DNA from: Gracilibacillus dipsosauri
GTDB lineage: Bacteria; Bacillota; Bacilli; Bacillales; Amphibacillaceae
Reading direction: 5' to 3'
Assembly (NCBI RefSeq): GCF_003176895.1
Contig: NZ_QGTD01000005.1
Coordinates: forward strand, 248,001-312,000
DNA: 64,000 nt
The number at the start of each line of letters is the position of its first letter. The stretch's first letter is position 1. Shown piece by piece: positions 53,444 to 61,398 of the stretch. A program made the position numbers and the translations under genes. The notes beneath the pieces were generated by a model. The model was not told the DNA's origin. It saw nothing but the letters and a program-made list of their open reading frames with translations, and did not search any database.

Positions 53444-54724
53444 TTAATCCTTCAATTTTTGAAGAAGTGCTTCCACTTCGGATTTCACTCCTGGCATAAC
53501 CTCTTCAATTGGCTGATCTAAATCAACCATTTTACTCATCCCTTCTTGAACGATTCGATTAATCTCTCCCCATTCTGACGTCACTTGAGGAGGATAAGCT
53601 CCTTCAAGGGAAGTGAGCATCATTTCAAAGTTTTCTGGTGCCTTACCACCTAAGTCTAAATATAGATCAGATTCGGCAATTTCTTTATTTGTTGGAGTAT
53701 CACCATGCTCTTGTGCTAATATTTTTTGCGCCTCTTCCCCTGTCCAGAACTTGATTACCTCCCATGCTGCATCTTTCACCTTCGAGTCCTTCGCCATGTG
53801 AAATGCATTAGAAAAGATTGGGGTGGCATCTTGAGAACCGGCTGGGGCTGTCGTCATATCCCAATCGAACTCCTTAATATTTGCTTGGCTGCTTAATATG
53901 TGCCATGGTCCATCAATCATCATCGCTATTTTGCCACTCGTCCATAGGTCAATGCCTTCAGGAATCTGTGTGGAACTTGGTGCTATGTCTTTATCCCATG
54001 TAACTTCTTTCATGAATTCAATTGCTTTCCGTGATTCAGGGGAATCTAAATGAAAGGCATCTTTTTCCTCATTCAATACTCCTCCACCAAATGATTGTAA
54101 CGTTTGCGATGTACTTGCCCACCAGCCTCCAATAGGATTCATACCGAAGATACCTTCTTCTGGATTTGCTATTTTCTCACCGGCCTTCACTACATCATCC
54201 CATGTCCAATTTTCATTTGGATATTCTAAATCATGTTGATCAAATAAGTCTTTATTATAGAGCATAATGACAGACCCTACGCGTAATGGTAAGCCATACA
54301 CCTTTCCATCATGTGTATATGCATCAATTGCTACAGGATAAAATTGATCTAAATCCAAACCATCCTCTTCAATGTATGGTGTGAGATCCTCTAACACACC
54401 TCTTGAGGCAAATTGATAGGATTCCTCGGCAAATTGAATGACGTCATATGGTGTTTTCGCAGACATCATAACTGTTTGCTTCTGTGAGTATTCTTCACCA
54501 TCTGGAAGGTTAACTAACTCTACCTCTATTTCTGGATGGACTTTTTTAAATTCCTCGTTTATTGCTTCCATCCTTTTTTTATCAAAATCCCCTCCCCAAT
54601 AACTAAATGTTACCTTTGTAGTATCACTATCTGTTTCAGAAGAGGATGGATCAGCATTACCGTTACAACCAACCGCAATAAGCATGAGAAATATAAGCAT
54701 GAACAACAAATAAAGACGTTTCAT
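53444..54724 (-). CDS. ABC sugar-binding lipoprotein (operon A)
   Basis: 426 residues. MKRLYLLFMLIFLMLIAVGC is a lipoprotein signal with lipobox IAVGC. The SBP_bac_1 fold follows: VTFSYWGGDFDKKRMEAINEEFKKVHPEIEVELVNLP, TPYDVIQFAEESYQFASRG, VYGLPLRVGSVIMLYNKDLFDQHDLEYPNENWTWDDVVKAGEKI and a Trp-rich hinge region (NPIGGWWAS). First gene of operon A. The ATG at 54724 follows AAGGGG; the in-frame ATG at 54757 has no site. A perfect cre lies about 85 bp upstream. Confidence 0.91.
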   Translation of the reverse strand: MKRLYLLFMLIFLMLIAVGCNGNADPSSSETDSDTTKVTFSYWGGDFDKKRMEAINEEFKKVHPEIEVELVNLPDGEEYSQKQTVMMSAKTPYDVIQFAEESYQFASRGVLEDLTPYIEEDGLDLDQFYPVAIDAYTHDGKVYGLPLRVGSVIMLYNKDLFDQHDLEYPNENWTWDDVVKAGEKIANPEEGIFGMNPIGGWWASTSQTLQSFGGGVLNEEKDAFHLDSPESRKAIEFMKEVTWDKDIAPSSTQIPEGIDLWTSGKIAMMIDGPWHILSSQANIKEFDWDMTTAPAGSQDATPIFSNAFHMAKDSKVKDAAWEVIKFWTGEEAQKILAQEHGDTPTNKEIAESDLYLDLGGKAPENFEMMLTSLEGAYPPQVTSEWGEINRIVQEGMSKMVDLDQPIEEVMPGVKSEVEALLQKLKD

Positions 54725-54807
54725 CGAAGCACCCCTTTTTGGATATAATTTCGCCAAGTCTTTTATAAACTTGTAGCAATTAAATGACTATACCTCCTCC
54801 TCTCAAT

Positions 54808-54822
54808 TGATAACGCTTACAT
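54808..54822 (-). promoter_or_regulatory. cre (CcpA) site upstream of operon A
   Basis: On the minus strand ATGTAAGCGTTATCA matches WTGNAANCGNWNNCW at every defined position. It is about 85 bp before the binding-protein start. No convincing -35/-10 pair was found nearby. The rest of the 54725-54955 gap holds only the mscS terminator. Confidence 0.65.
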
Positions 54823-54913
54823 TATTTCATAGTTATTTAGCGGTTTTTACGCTTATATTGACTTTCTTTACTATTATTTTTACAAGTCCCACTTGCTAGC
54901 TGTTTAAAAACGG

Positions 54914-54942
54914 AAAAAGGACTGCCGTATGAATGGCAGTCC
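54914..54942 (-). terminator. mscS terminator
   Basis: GGACTGCC and GGCAGTCC (arms 54919-54926 and 54935-54942) form a perfect 8-bp stem, followed on the minus strand by TTTTT. Confidence 0.88.
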
Positions 54943-54955
54943 TCCGTGTCTATAG

Positions 54956-55747
54956 TTATTCATTTGTTACATGTACATCCATTTGTGGATATGGGATCGA
55001 GATGTTTTCTTGATCAAACCTTGTTTTTACTTGTTCCAAAATGTCGAAATGTACGTCCCAATAATCTTCTGCATTTACCCAAACCCTTACTGTATATTCC
55101 ACCGCACTATCACCATGTGCAGATAGACGAATAAATGGTTCTGGATCCTGTAATATCGCTTGGTGACTATGTACCACGCTCTCTAATGTTTGAATAACAT
55201 GCTTCGTATCTGCTTCATATCCAACTCCGAACTTAAAATCGACCCGACGCGTACTGTTTACTGAATAATTGACAATACCTGCGTTTGATAAATTACCATT
55301 TGGAATAAAGATCACTTTATTATCTGGTGTAATCAATTCTGTATATAAGATTTGAATCGCCTTTACTGTTCCATTATATCCTGCTCCCTCAATGTAATCA
55401 CCTACTCGGAATGGGCGAACGGTAAGTAATAATACACCACCGGCCAAGTTAGCTAATGAGCCTTGGAACGCTAAACCAATTGCTAAACCTGCCGCACCAA
55501 TCACTGCAACAAATGAAGCAGTCGGATATCCTAAGATATTAACGACAGATATAAGCAGTAAAATTTTTAAAATTGCACTAACTAATGATTGCAGAAATGG
55601 CTTTAAACTTTCATCTAATTTAGAGCGTTCTAATTGTTTTCCTACAATCCGAACAATGAATTTAATCACAATTAGTCCGACAATAAGTGTAATAAGTGCA
55701 AATAAAATAATCCTTCCATATTCAATGACTACATTCATCCAATCCAT
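54956..55747 (-). CDS. small-conductance mechanosensitive channel (MscS family)
   Basis: 263 residues, close to the minimal MscS. Three N-terminal membrane helices; the pore helix GAAGLAIGLAFQGSLANLAGGVLLLTVRPFRVGDYIE is the family signature, followed by the beta domain (GTVKAIQILYTELITPDNKVIFIPNGNLSN) and the C-terminal cytoplasmic part. It releases solutes on hypo-osmotic shock, useful in a salt-adapted bacterium. ATG 55747 has AAAGGAG 9 nt upstream; earlier in-frame ATGs do not. Confidence 0.92.
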   Translation of the reverse strand: MDWMNVVIEYGRIILFALITLIVGLIVIKFIVRIVGKQLERSKLDESLKPFLQSLVSAILKILLLISVVNILGYPTASFVAVIGAAGLAIGLAFQGSLANLAGGVLLLTVRPFRVGDYIEGAGYNGTVKAIQILYTELITPDNKVIFIPNGNLSNAGIVNYSVNSTRRVDFKFGVGYEADTKHVIQTLESVVHSHQAILQDPEPFIRLSAHGDSAVEYTVRVWVNAEDYWDVHFDILEQVKTRFDQENISIPYPQMDVHVTNE

Positions 55748-55884
55748 TCTCTCCATCTCCTTTACTATTGGATTTCCTACCATTATTATATAGAATTCGG
55801 TTGATGTCCAATCTTTTTGGCTATTTTAACTCGAAAATTGTGAAAAGATTGATACTTTTGACGAAATATAGCAATTCAATAAAA

Positions 55885-55922
55885 AATCCCCCACCCTTTT
55901 TAAGACAAAGGAATGAGGGATT
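55885..55922 (-). terminator. terminator after the gene at 55936
   Basis: On the minus strand AAATCCCTCATT pairs with the G-rich GTGGGGGATTT (with G-T pairs), followed by TTT. It lies about 14 bp past the stop. Confidence 0.6.
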
Positions 55923-55935
55923 TTGTCATTATTCA

Positions 55936-56307
55936 TTATTTCACTACAATTGGTCCTACCAAAAACTCTGGACTACTACCAATTGCTAGTCTACAAACAT
56001 TTTCATAGCTAACCGCTTGATGATTCCTTAATAACTGTTTGACAACAGAAAAACTTGGATCTTGCTTCAGCTTATTGATTTCATCCTGATAAATGGAAAG
56101 CACATAGCTTTCCTCTGGTTCAGGGGTAAAATCCTGACAATCTTCATCCAATAGAAAACAACCAAAATATTGTAGTCCGTATTGCAATTGTCTTGTTAAT
56201 TTAATTGCATTGATAAGTTGTTGATATTGTACTGGATAATTTTTTTGTAAATCGTTAATGGATCCTTTAGCATCCTTCAATTCTTGAAAACTAGAAGTAA
56301 CAATCAT
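55936..56307 (-). CDS. conserved-looking protein of unknown function
   Basis: 123 residues, soluble, with a likely helical N-terminal half (SSFQELKDAKGSINDLQKNYPVQYQQLINAIKLTRQL) and a mixed C-terminal half ending GSSPEFLVGPIVVK. Two Cys residues (in YFGCFLLDEDC) could be a metal or disulfide pair. I do not recognise a family. ATG 56307 follows GGAGGAAG; an earlier ATG lies inside that site. It is close behind the thioesterase gene (20 bp), so probably cotranscribed. Confidence 0.65.
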   Translation of the reverse strand: MIVTSSFQELKDAKGSINDLQKNYPVQYQQLINAIKLTRQLQYGLQYFGCFLLDEDCQDFTPEPEESYVLSIYQDEINKLKQDPSFSVVKQLLRNHQAVSYENVCRLAIGSSPEFLVGPIVVK

Positions 56308-56326
56308 GATTTCTTCCTCCATCCTA

Positions 56327-56842
56327 TTAGTCCCAAGGTTTATCAATTAAGAGCTTCGCCACTAATGCATTGTTTTGTTCTCTTTTTAGGTTTCTAATTT
56401 TTACACGTTCACTGCCTGTTTCATATAGGTATTTCTCTTCTTCTGTTTCTGGTATTACTTGTGGAACTTTCACTGGCTTTCTATTTTCATCTAATGCAAC
56501 AAACGTTAAAAAGGCAGTTGCTGCAAAGCGCCTATTACCTGTTTCTAAATCCTCTGCAATGACTTTACAAAATATTTCCATTGAGCTTTTACCAGTATAA
56601 GTGACAAATGATTCAATACAAACTGAATCTGATTGAAAAATCGGTGCGATAAAATTCACTGAATCGGTTGAAGCAGTAACACATTCCTTAATGCGAGAAT
56701 GCCTTCTTGCCGATAAAGTGGCACAGGCATCCATTTTTTTCATCAGAACTCCACCGAATAAGGAGTTATAATTATTTAAATCATTTATAAGAACTTGATC
56801 TGTTTGGACAACACGAGTATCTTTCATTTTCTTTGATTCCAT
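56327..56842 (-). CDS. acyl-CoA thioesterase (YkhA-like hot-dog protein)
   Basis: 171 residues. The hot-dog helix and catalytic region LINDLNNYNSLFGGVLMKKMDACATLSARRHS and the strand region SVNFIAPIFQSDSVCIESFVTYTGKSSMEIFCKV are typical of bacterial cytosolic acyl-CoA hydrolases (BFIT/BACH group). It hydrolyses acyl-CoA to free acid and CoA. The ATG at 56842 is 9 nt from GGGG; the ATG at 56851 touches it. Confidence 0.9.
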   Translation of the reverse strand: MESKKMKDTRVVQTDQVLINDLNNYNSLFGGVLMKKMDACATLSARRHSRIKECVTASTDSVNFIAPIFQSDSVCIESFVTYTGKSSMEIFCKVIAEDLETGNRRFAATAFLTFVALDENRKPVKVPQVIPETEEEKYLYETGSERVKIRNLKREQNNALVAKLLIDKPWD

Positions 56843-56966
56843 TTTACTCATCCCCTATTTTTATCCTTCTATCCTCGCTCCATTTATGATTATAACGCCA
56901 ACTATTTCAATAAGTACAATGCCGATCACTTATCATCTATATAACAAAATCGTATGGAAGCGAACA

Positions 56967-57009
56967 CAAAAAAATCTGTTATTGAATCGAAGGATTCAAT
57001 AACAGATTT
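56967..57009 (-). terminator. terminator of the LysR-type regulator gene
   Basis: A perfect 17-bp stem (56972-56988 with 56993-57009, 4-nt loop) contains TCTGTTATTGAATC; a run of T follows on the minus strand. The regulator's stop codon lies inside its first arm. Confidence 0.9.
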
Positions 57010-57886
57010 ATACGAGCTTATTTTTGGCAAAGCTGATGAATTTTTTATTTGTTTGCGAAAGGTAAGCATCTTTTTTCCAAACGAAGGCCAAATTCCATTC
57101 CATCAACGATTCTGTAATCGGAATGGTCTTCACATCACTTGTTAAATCATTACTTGTACTCTCTGGTAATAAGGTTATCCCAACTTTGGAGGCAACCATT
57201 TCTTCGATAAAATCGAGCTGTGAGGTTTCAGAAGTAATCCTCGGCTGAAAGCCTACTTGTTTACAAGCATTTAGTATAATATTTCTTAATTCAAAATCTT
57301 GGTTAAACATAATAAATGCCTCATCCTGCAACTCTGATAAGGTAATGTTATCTTTATTAGCTAGCGGGTGAGTAGAAGGAACTACTGCTCTTAATGATTC
57401 ATTGACAAAGGTAAAGAAATCGAAGGACTGATGATGATCTGTCAGCACGACGACGCCACAATCTAATTCTCCATTAATAATTTTTTCTTCAATCATTTTC
57501 GATCCGTTTTCTTCAATTTCAAAAGTAATGGCGGGGTACTCTGTATGAAAAGCACCTATTAATTTTGAAAAAAAGAAGGAGTTCACGACGGTCGGAAGTC
57601 CGATGCGGATATGACCAGTATTTAAAGTATGAAGCTCTTCTAGGTCTCTCTCCAAATCCTCTATTTTTTGAGCTATTTCTTCTGCATGATGGAGTAAAAC
57701 CTCTCCAGCATCCGTTAGTAAGAGTTTTTTCCGGGTACGGACGAAGAGGGAAGTATTTAGTTCGTCTTCTAAAGATTTAATAATTCGACTCAAGGCTGGT
57801 TGAGTTATGTAAAGATTATCGGCTGCCTGTGTAAAGCTTCTAGTCTTGGTTACCTCTAAAAAATACTGCAAATGTTTAATATCCAT
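57008..57886 (-). CDS. LysR-family transcriptional regulator
   Basis: 292 residues. N-terminal winged helix: MDIKHLQYFLEVTKTRSFTQAADNLYITQPALSRIIKSLEDELNTSLFVRTRKKLLLTDAG. The effector domain follows from about residue 90 (GHIRIGLPTVVNSFFFSKLIGAFHTEYPAITFEI). It resembles CynR/CitR-like regulators of organic-acid or small-molecule metabolism, without a clear partner gene here. AAGGAGG precedes the ATG. Confidence 0.9.
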   Translation of the reverse strand: MDIKHLQYFLEVTKTRSFTQAADNLYITQPALSRIIKSLEDELNTSLFVRTRKKLLLTDAGEVLLHHAEEIAQKIEDLERDLEELHTLNTGHIRIGLPTVVNSFFFSKLIGAFHTEYPAITFEIEENGSKMIEEKIINGELDCGVVVLTDHHQSFDFFTFVNESLRAVVPSTHPLANKDNITLSELQDEAFIMFNQDFELRNIILNACKQVGFQPRITSETSQLDFIEEMVASKVGITLLPESTSNDLTSDVKTIPITESLMEWNLAFVWKKDAYLSQTNKKFISFAKNKLV

Positions 57887-57980
57887 TCTTCATCCTCCTT
57901 CGTTTATTTTAAACGAAAGGAAACAGCTTGAAAAGGGGAAGAAAACAGGCTATCTACTGAATTCATCCCTACCATAGAAA

Positions 57981-58006
57981 AAAAGCCACCAAATGGTAGC
58001 TTTCCC
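57981..58006 (-). terminator. terminator of the mannoside operon (after the GH1 gene)
   Basis: On the minus strand AAAGCTACC and GGTGGCTTT form a stem with one T-G pair, followed by TTTT. It starts directly after the GH1 stop. Confidence 0.8.
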
Positions 58007-59350
58007 TCACTTCTCAAACCAGTTATTTGCGATTGTTTGCTTATACCAGTAATAGCTGTCTTTTTTCGTTCGCTCTAATGTACGATAATTAACATGGACA
58101 ATTCCGAATCTCATCGTATAGCCTTCAGCCCATTCAAAGTTATCCATTAAGGACCACGTAATATAACCTTTAACATTCACACCTGATGCAATCGCACGAC
58201 TTAATGCCGTTAAATGCTGCTGTAAATAATGAATTCGCCCACTATCTCTCACTCGACCGTTCTCAGGCTCATCATTGTAGCAGGAGCCGTTTTCTGTAAT
58301 ATAAATAGGAATGTCACCATAGCTGTCTTTAATTCGCATTAACACATTATAAAAGCCTTCAGGAAAAATCGGCCAACCAATATCTGTACGATCATAATTC
58401 ATTTCAACCAATTCCCAGTCTAAAAGACCTTCATTTTCCTTATAACGAGCGATATGTCCTGTGTAATAATTGATCCCTAGGAAATCAACTGGCTGATGAA
58501 TATCTTCCATATCACCATCTTGTATTTCTAGCTCCACTCCTTTTTTCTTAAACCAATCAAGCATGAACTTCGGATATGTTCCTTTGAACACAGGATCCAT
58601 AAACCACTCAATATACCAGCCTATTTCTCGGTTACATGCATCAATATCCTCTTGGCGAGTACTATATGGCTCAAGCCAAGTCGTATTCGGTGCAAATCCA
58701 ATCTGTCCTTCAATGCCGATCTCACGGAATTTTTTCACTGTACGTCCATGTGCGACAAGTAGATGATGAGATATTTGTGTAGCAAGCTGCAAATCTTCAT
58801 TTCCTGGTGCATGTACTCCGATATAATTCGAAAGAAACGAAATACACCATGGTTCATTTAAAGTAAGCCAATGTTTGATTTTGCCATCGAATTCCTTAAA
58901 CATCAGCTCTGCATAATTTACGAATGCATCAATGGTTTCTCGATTATTCCAACCACCATTGTCCTGTAATGCCTGTGGTAGATCCCAGTGATATAATGTA
59001 CACATTGGTTCAATACCATTTTCCAACAATTTATCAACTAAACGATGGTAATAGTCCAGTCCTTTTTGATTCACTTCCCCTGTGCCATTTGGGAAAATTC
59101 GTGGCCAAGCTACTGAAAATCGGTAAACATCAATACCTAACTCTTTCATTAATTCCACATCTTCTTCATATCGATGATAGCTATCACATGCTATGTCTCC
59201 ATTGTCCCCATTTACTACTCTTCCAGGAGTCTTTGAAAATGTATCCCAAATCGAAATTCCACGTCCATCCTCATTTGTTGCACCTTCGATCTGATAGGAT
59301 GCTGTCGCTGTTCCCCATTTCATACCTTTTGGAAATTGAATAATTGCCAT
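58007..59350 (-). CDS. GH1 beta-glucosidase/beta-glycosidase
   Basis: 447 residues, full length and cytoplasmic. Start FPKGMKWGTATASYQIEGATNEDGRGISIWDTF; acid/base Glu166 in TLNEPW, nucleophile Glu353 in ITENG, aglycone/glycone residues in WSLMDNFEWAEGY. No 6-phospho-glycoside signature is evident (the C-terminal segment has FEWAEGY rather than the Ser/Lys/Tyr phosphate site), so it acts on unphosphorylated beta-glucosides, galactosides or mannosides. The ribosome binding site GAGG is 8 nt from the ATG. It could follow the SGNH gene in the operon or have its own promoter in the 383-bp gap. Confidence 0.94.
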   Translation of the reverse strand: MAIIQFPKGMKWGTATASYQIEGATNEDGRGISIWDTFSKTPGRVVNGDNGDIACDSYHRYEEDVELMKELGIDVYRFSVAWPRIFPNGTGEVNQKGLDYYHRLVDKLLENGIEPMCTLYHWDLPQALQDNGGWNNRETIDAFVNYAELMFKEFDGKIKHWLTLNEPWCISFLSNYIGVHAPGNEDLQLATQISHHLLVAHGRTVKKFREIGIEGQIGFAPNTTWLEPYSTRQEDIDACNREIGWYIEWFMDPVFKGTYPKFMLDWFKKKGVELEIQDGDMEDIHQPVDFLGINYYTGHIARYKENEGLLDWELVEMNYDRTDIGWPIFPEGFYNVLMRIKDSYGDIPIYITENGSCYNDEPENGRVRDSGRIHYLQQHLTALSRAIASGVNVKGYITWSLMDNFEWAEGYTMRFGIVHVNYRTLERTKKDSYYWYKQTIANNWFEK

Positions 59351-59733
59351 AATGCTATTCCTCCCTATTTATATAATGAACAAATTGCTAAAACATATCT
59401 TGCATGCTTTGGCAAATGCTCAGGATCCAACCGATAATATTAGTAGACTTCCTCCACTGATTATTGAAGAGGCTTATCAGATGTTAGTATCCGATTGCTC
59501 TCAAAATCTCTTAAGGAAACCGATTTCCTATATAGGAAGGGAAAGTGACGTTTTAACCAATGCATCTACTAGAATCTGTCTAGAAAACTACACTTTATAG
59601 CCACTAAGCCCTTAAACATTATTAATAAAATGACTTGAATAGGATACCGGTTTCATTATATCATATTCACCTTAAAAAAGGCACAATATTTTAAATCGCT
59701 TTCAAAAACTTTCTTCATCTAAAGAAATAGTTT
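59351..59733. other. 383-bp region between the SGNH gene and the GH1 gene
   Basis: No gene is supported. It contains a perfect 14-bp palindrome, TTCCTATATAGGAA (59525-59538), and a cre-like site (59690-59705, TTAAATCGCTTTCAA, one mismatch). Together they suggest a separate regulated promoter for the GH1 gene. The plus-strand ORF at 59352-59600 has no ribosome binding site and is probably chance. Confidence 0.45.
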
Positions 59734-60351
59734 CTAATTTTCTACCGCTTTCATCCACTGTTGAGCGACTAAAAGGTTACCTGCACTATTTAAATGCACC
59801 CCATCTGTTGTTAGTCTATAATCACTGTTTGTATGTAGATATTTCATAAAAGCTTGATGTGTAGGCACTAATATGGCGTGATATTCTTCTGCTAATCTAT
59901 TCACAATATCCACATATGGTTTTAGCATCTTATTCCCTTCGGATAATAGACTTTCTTCAATAATAGTTGGTTCCATTAAGATCAGTGATGCGTTTGTATG
60001 ATTCTTTACTTGTTTTAATAGATGACGATAAATAGCTTCAAACCTGTCTGGATAAATCTGTTCTAATTCTGGTTGATCGAGCTGACGCCAAACATCGTTA
60101 ATTCCAATGGAGATGGATACAGTATCTGGATTCAGCTCCAATATATCCTGATCCCAACGACTCTTTAAATCATTGATTCGGTTTCCACCAACTCCCCGAT
60201 TCACTATCTCTATCTTACTATCAGGCTTAGTTATTTTAAAATAATCATGGATCACACGAACATATCCCTTACCTATCCCCTCTGGATCCTCGTGCCTTCC
60301 CCACTCAGTAATACTATCCCCTATCAAAATGATTCTCCCACCTAGGTTCAA
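59734..60351 (-). CDS. SGNH/GDSL hydrolase (likely carbohydrate O-acetyl esterase)
   Basis: 205 residues without a signal peptide. Block I ILIGDSITEWGR with the nucleophilic Ser, block II GVGGNR, block III SIGINDVW and block V DGVHLNSAGN with the catalytic Asp/His are all present. Similar intracellular proteins deacetylate xylo- or manno-oligosaccharides; the setting here favours acetylated mannan fragments (inference). It starts with TTG after GAAGGAGGGG. Confidence 0.9.
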   Translation of the reverse strand: MNLGGRIILIGDSITEWGRHEDPEGIGKGYVRVIHDYFKITKPDSKIEIVNRGVGGNRINDLKSRWDQDILELNPDTVSISIGINDVWRQLDQPELEQIYPDRFEAIYRHLLKQVKNHTNASLILMEPTIIEESLLSEGNKMLKPYVDIVNRLAEEYHAILVPTHQAFMKYLHTNSDYRLTTDGVHLNSAGNLLVAQQWMKAVEN

Positions 60352-60396
60352 TCAAAGCCCCTCCTTCATCAAGATAAGATTCCCACCAGTAATAAA

Positions 60397-61377
60397 CTAC
60401 TGATGGGTTGTTATATTGTGTTTACTATACCACTTTTTCACAATATTTTCTGCCTTTTTCCCATATATATCAAAATCGAGATCTTTTTTTGCCTCCTCTT
60501 TTGGGTAAAGCTTTGCTTTCCAATCCCACCAGAAGAAGCCTGCAAACCAAGGCTTATTCCAAAATACTTGAAAGACAGATTCATAGAAATTTGCCTGCTC
60601 CTCTTCGCTAAAGGGCAGATCCTTATGTTCAAAATCCCAAGGCATTGTAGCACAACCGAATGCACTTCGACAGCCTATTTCCATAAATAAAATTGGTTTA
60701 TGAAAGGTTTGATGCAGCTTTTCTAATTTAATCGCTATCTTTTGCCATTCCTGGACCATATTTCCTACAGAATCACCAGGCGTTTTCGCAACGGGGTAAT
60801 AGGCACTCGTTCCGATGATATCTACTGCATCAAACCACTCCACGCCATCTTCCTTCCCGTGGTTGGCGTTATAAATAATGGGGCCATGATAAATTGCACG
60901 AACTTGTTCAATCAGCTGCCGCCAATAAGCTGTTTGTCCTTCTGTTTGAATCATCTCACAACCAATGCAGAACATCTCACATTCTAGCTCTGTTGCTAAT
61001 TCGGCGTAGTGGATTAGAAAACTCTGATACGATCGGAACCATTTTTCCCATTTATCTGTCGCTTCCTCTGGAAATCCAATTCTTGCTCTCCAGATGCCAT
61101 CACGACAATTGACTACTGGCTTCAGACAAACCTTCAATCCTAGTTTTTTGGCTTGCTCGACTGCAAATTGAATATCTCTGTCTGTCATCGTATGACTATA
61201 ATCAAACTGAATATCCGTTGAACAGTACGTATCCTGTAATGCAAAGAAGGATAAAGCAATCCATTCACTACCTATTTCTTTTAATTTTTGTAAAGAGTCG
61301 ATAGCTTCCTTTGTCCTATAAGCGCCACGTGAGGTGTTCCAGCCATAGGTCATTCCCTTAACAAACAATTCTTTCAT
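60397..61377 (-). CDS. GH113-like TIM-barrel glycoside hydrolase (beta-mannanase/mannosidase type)
   Basis: 326 residues, cytoplasmic. The barrel reads KGMTYGWNTSRGAYRTKEAIDSLQKLKEIGSEWIALSFFALQDT, LGLKVCLKPVV, acid/base Glu141 in FCIGCEM, IIYNANHGKEDGVEWFDAVDIIGTSAYYP and nucleophile Glu233 in LFMEIGCRS. GH113 contains beta-1,4-mannanases of low-G+C bacteria. The position 21 bp after a GH2 beta-mannosidase supports manno-oligosaccharide degradation. The ribosome binding site is weak (GGCGGT). Confidence 0.8.
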   Translation of the reverse strand: MKELFVKGMTYGWNTSRGAYRTKEAIDSLQKLKEIGSEWIALSFFALQDTYCSTDIQFDYSHTMTDRDIQFAVEQAKKLGLKVCLKPVVNCRDGIWRARIGFPEEATDKWEKWFRSYQSFLIHYAELATELECEMFCIGCEMIQTEGQTAYWRQLIEQVRAIYHGPIIYNANHGKEDGVEWFDAVDIIGTSAYYPVAKTPGDSVGNMVQEWQKIAIKLEKLHQTFHKPILFMEIGCRSAFGCATMPWDFEHKDLPFSEEEQANFYESVFQVFWNKPWFAGFFWWDWKAKLYPKEEAKKDLDFDIYGKKAENIVKKWYSKHNITTHQ

Positions 61378-61398
61378 ATTATTACCGCCATTCTACTA

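Noticed and set aside
59352-59600. Plus-strand 82-residue ORF between the GH1 and SGNH genes
   Set aside because: No ribosome binding site, no recognisable domain, and it lies in a region that appears regulatory.
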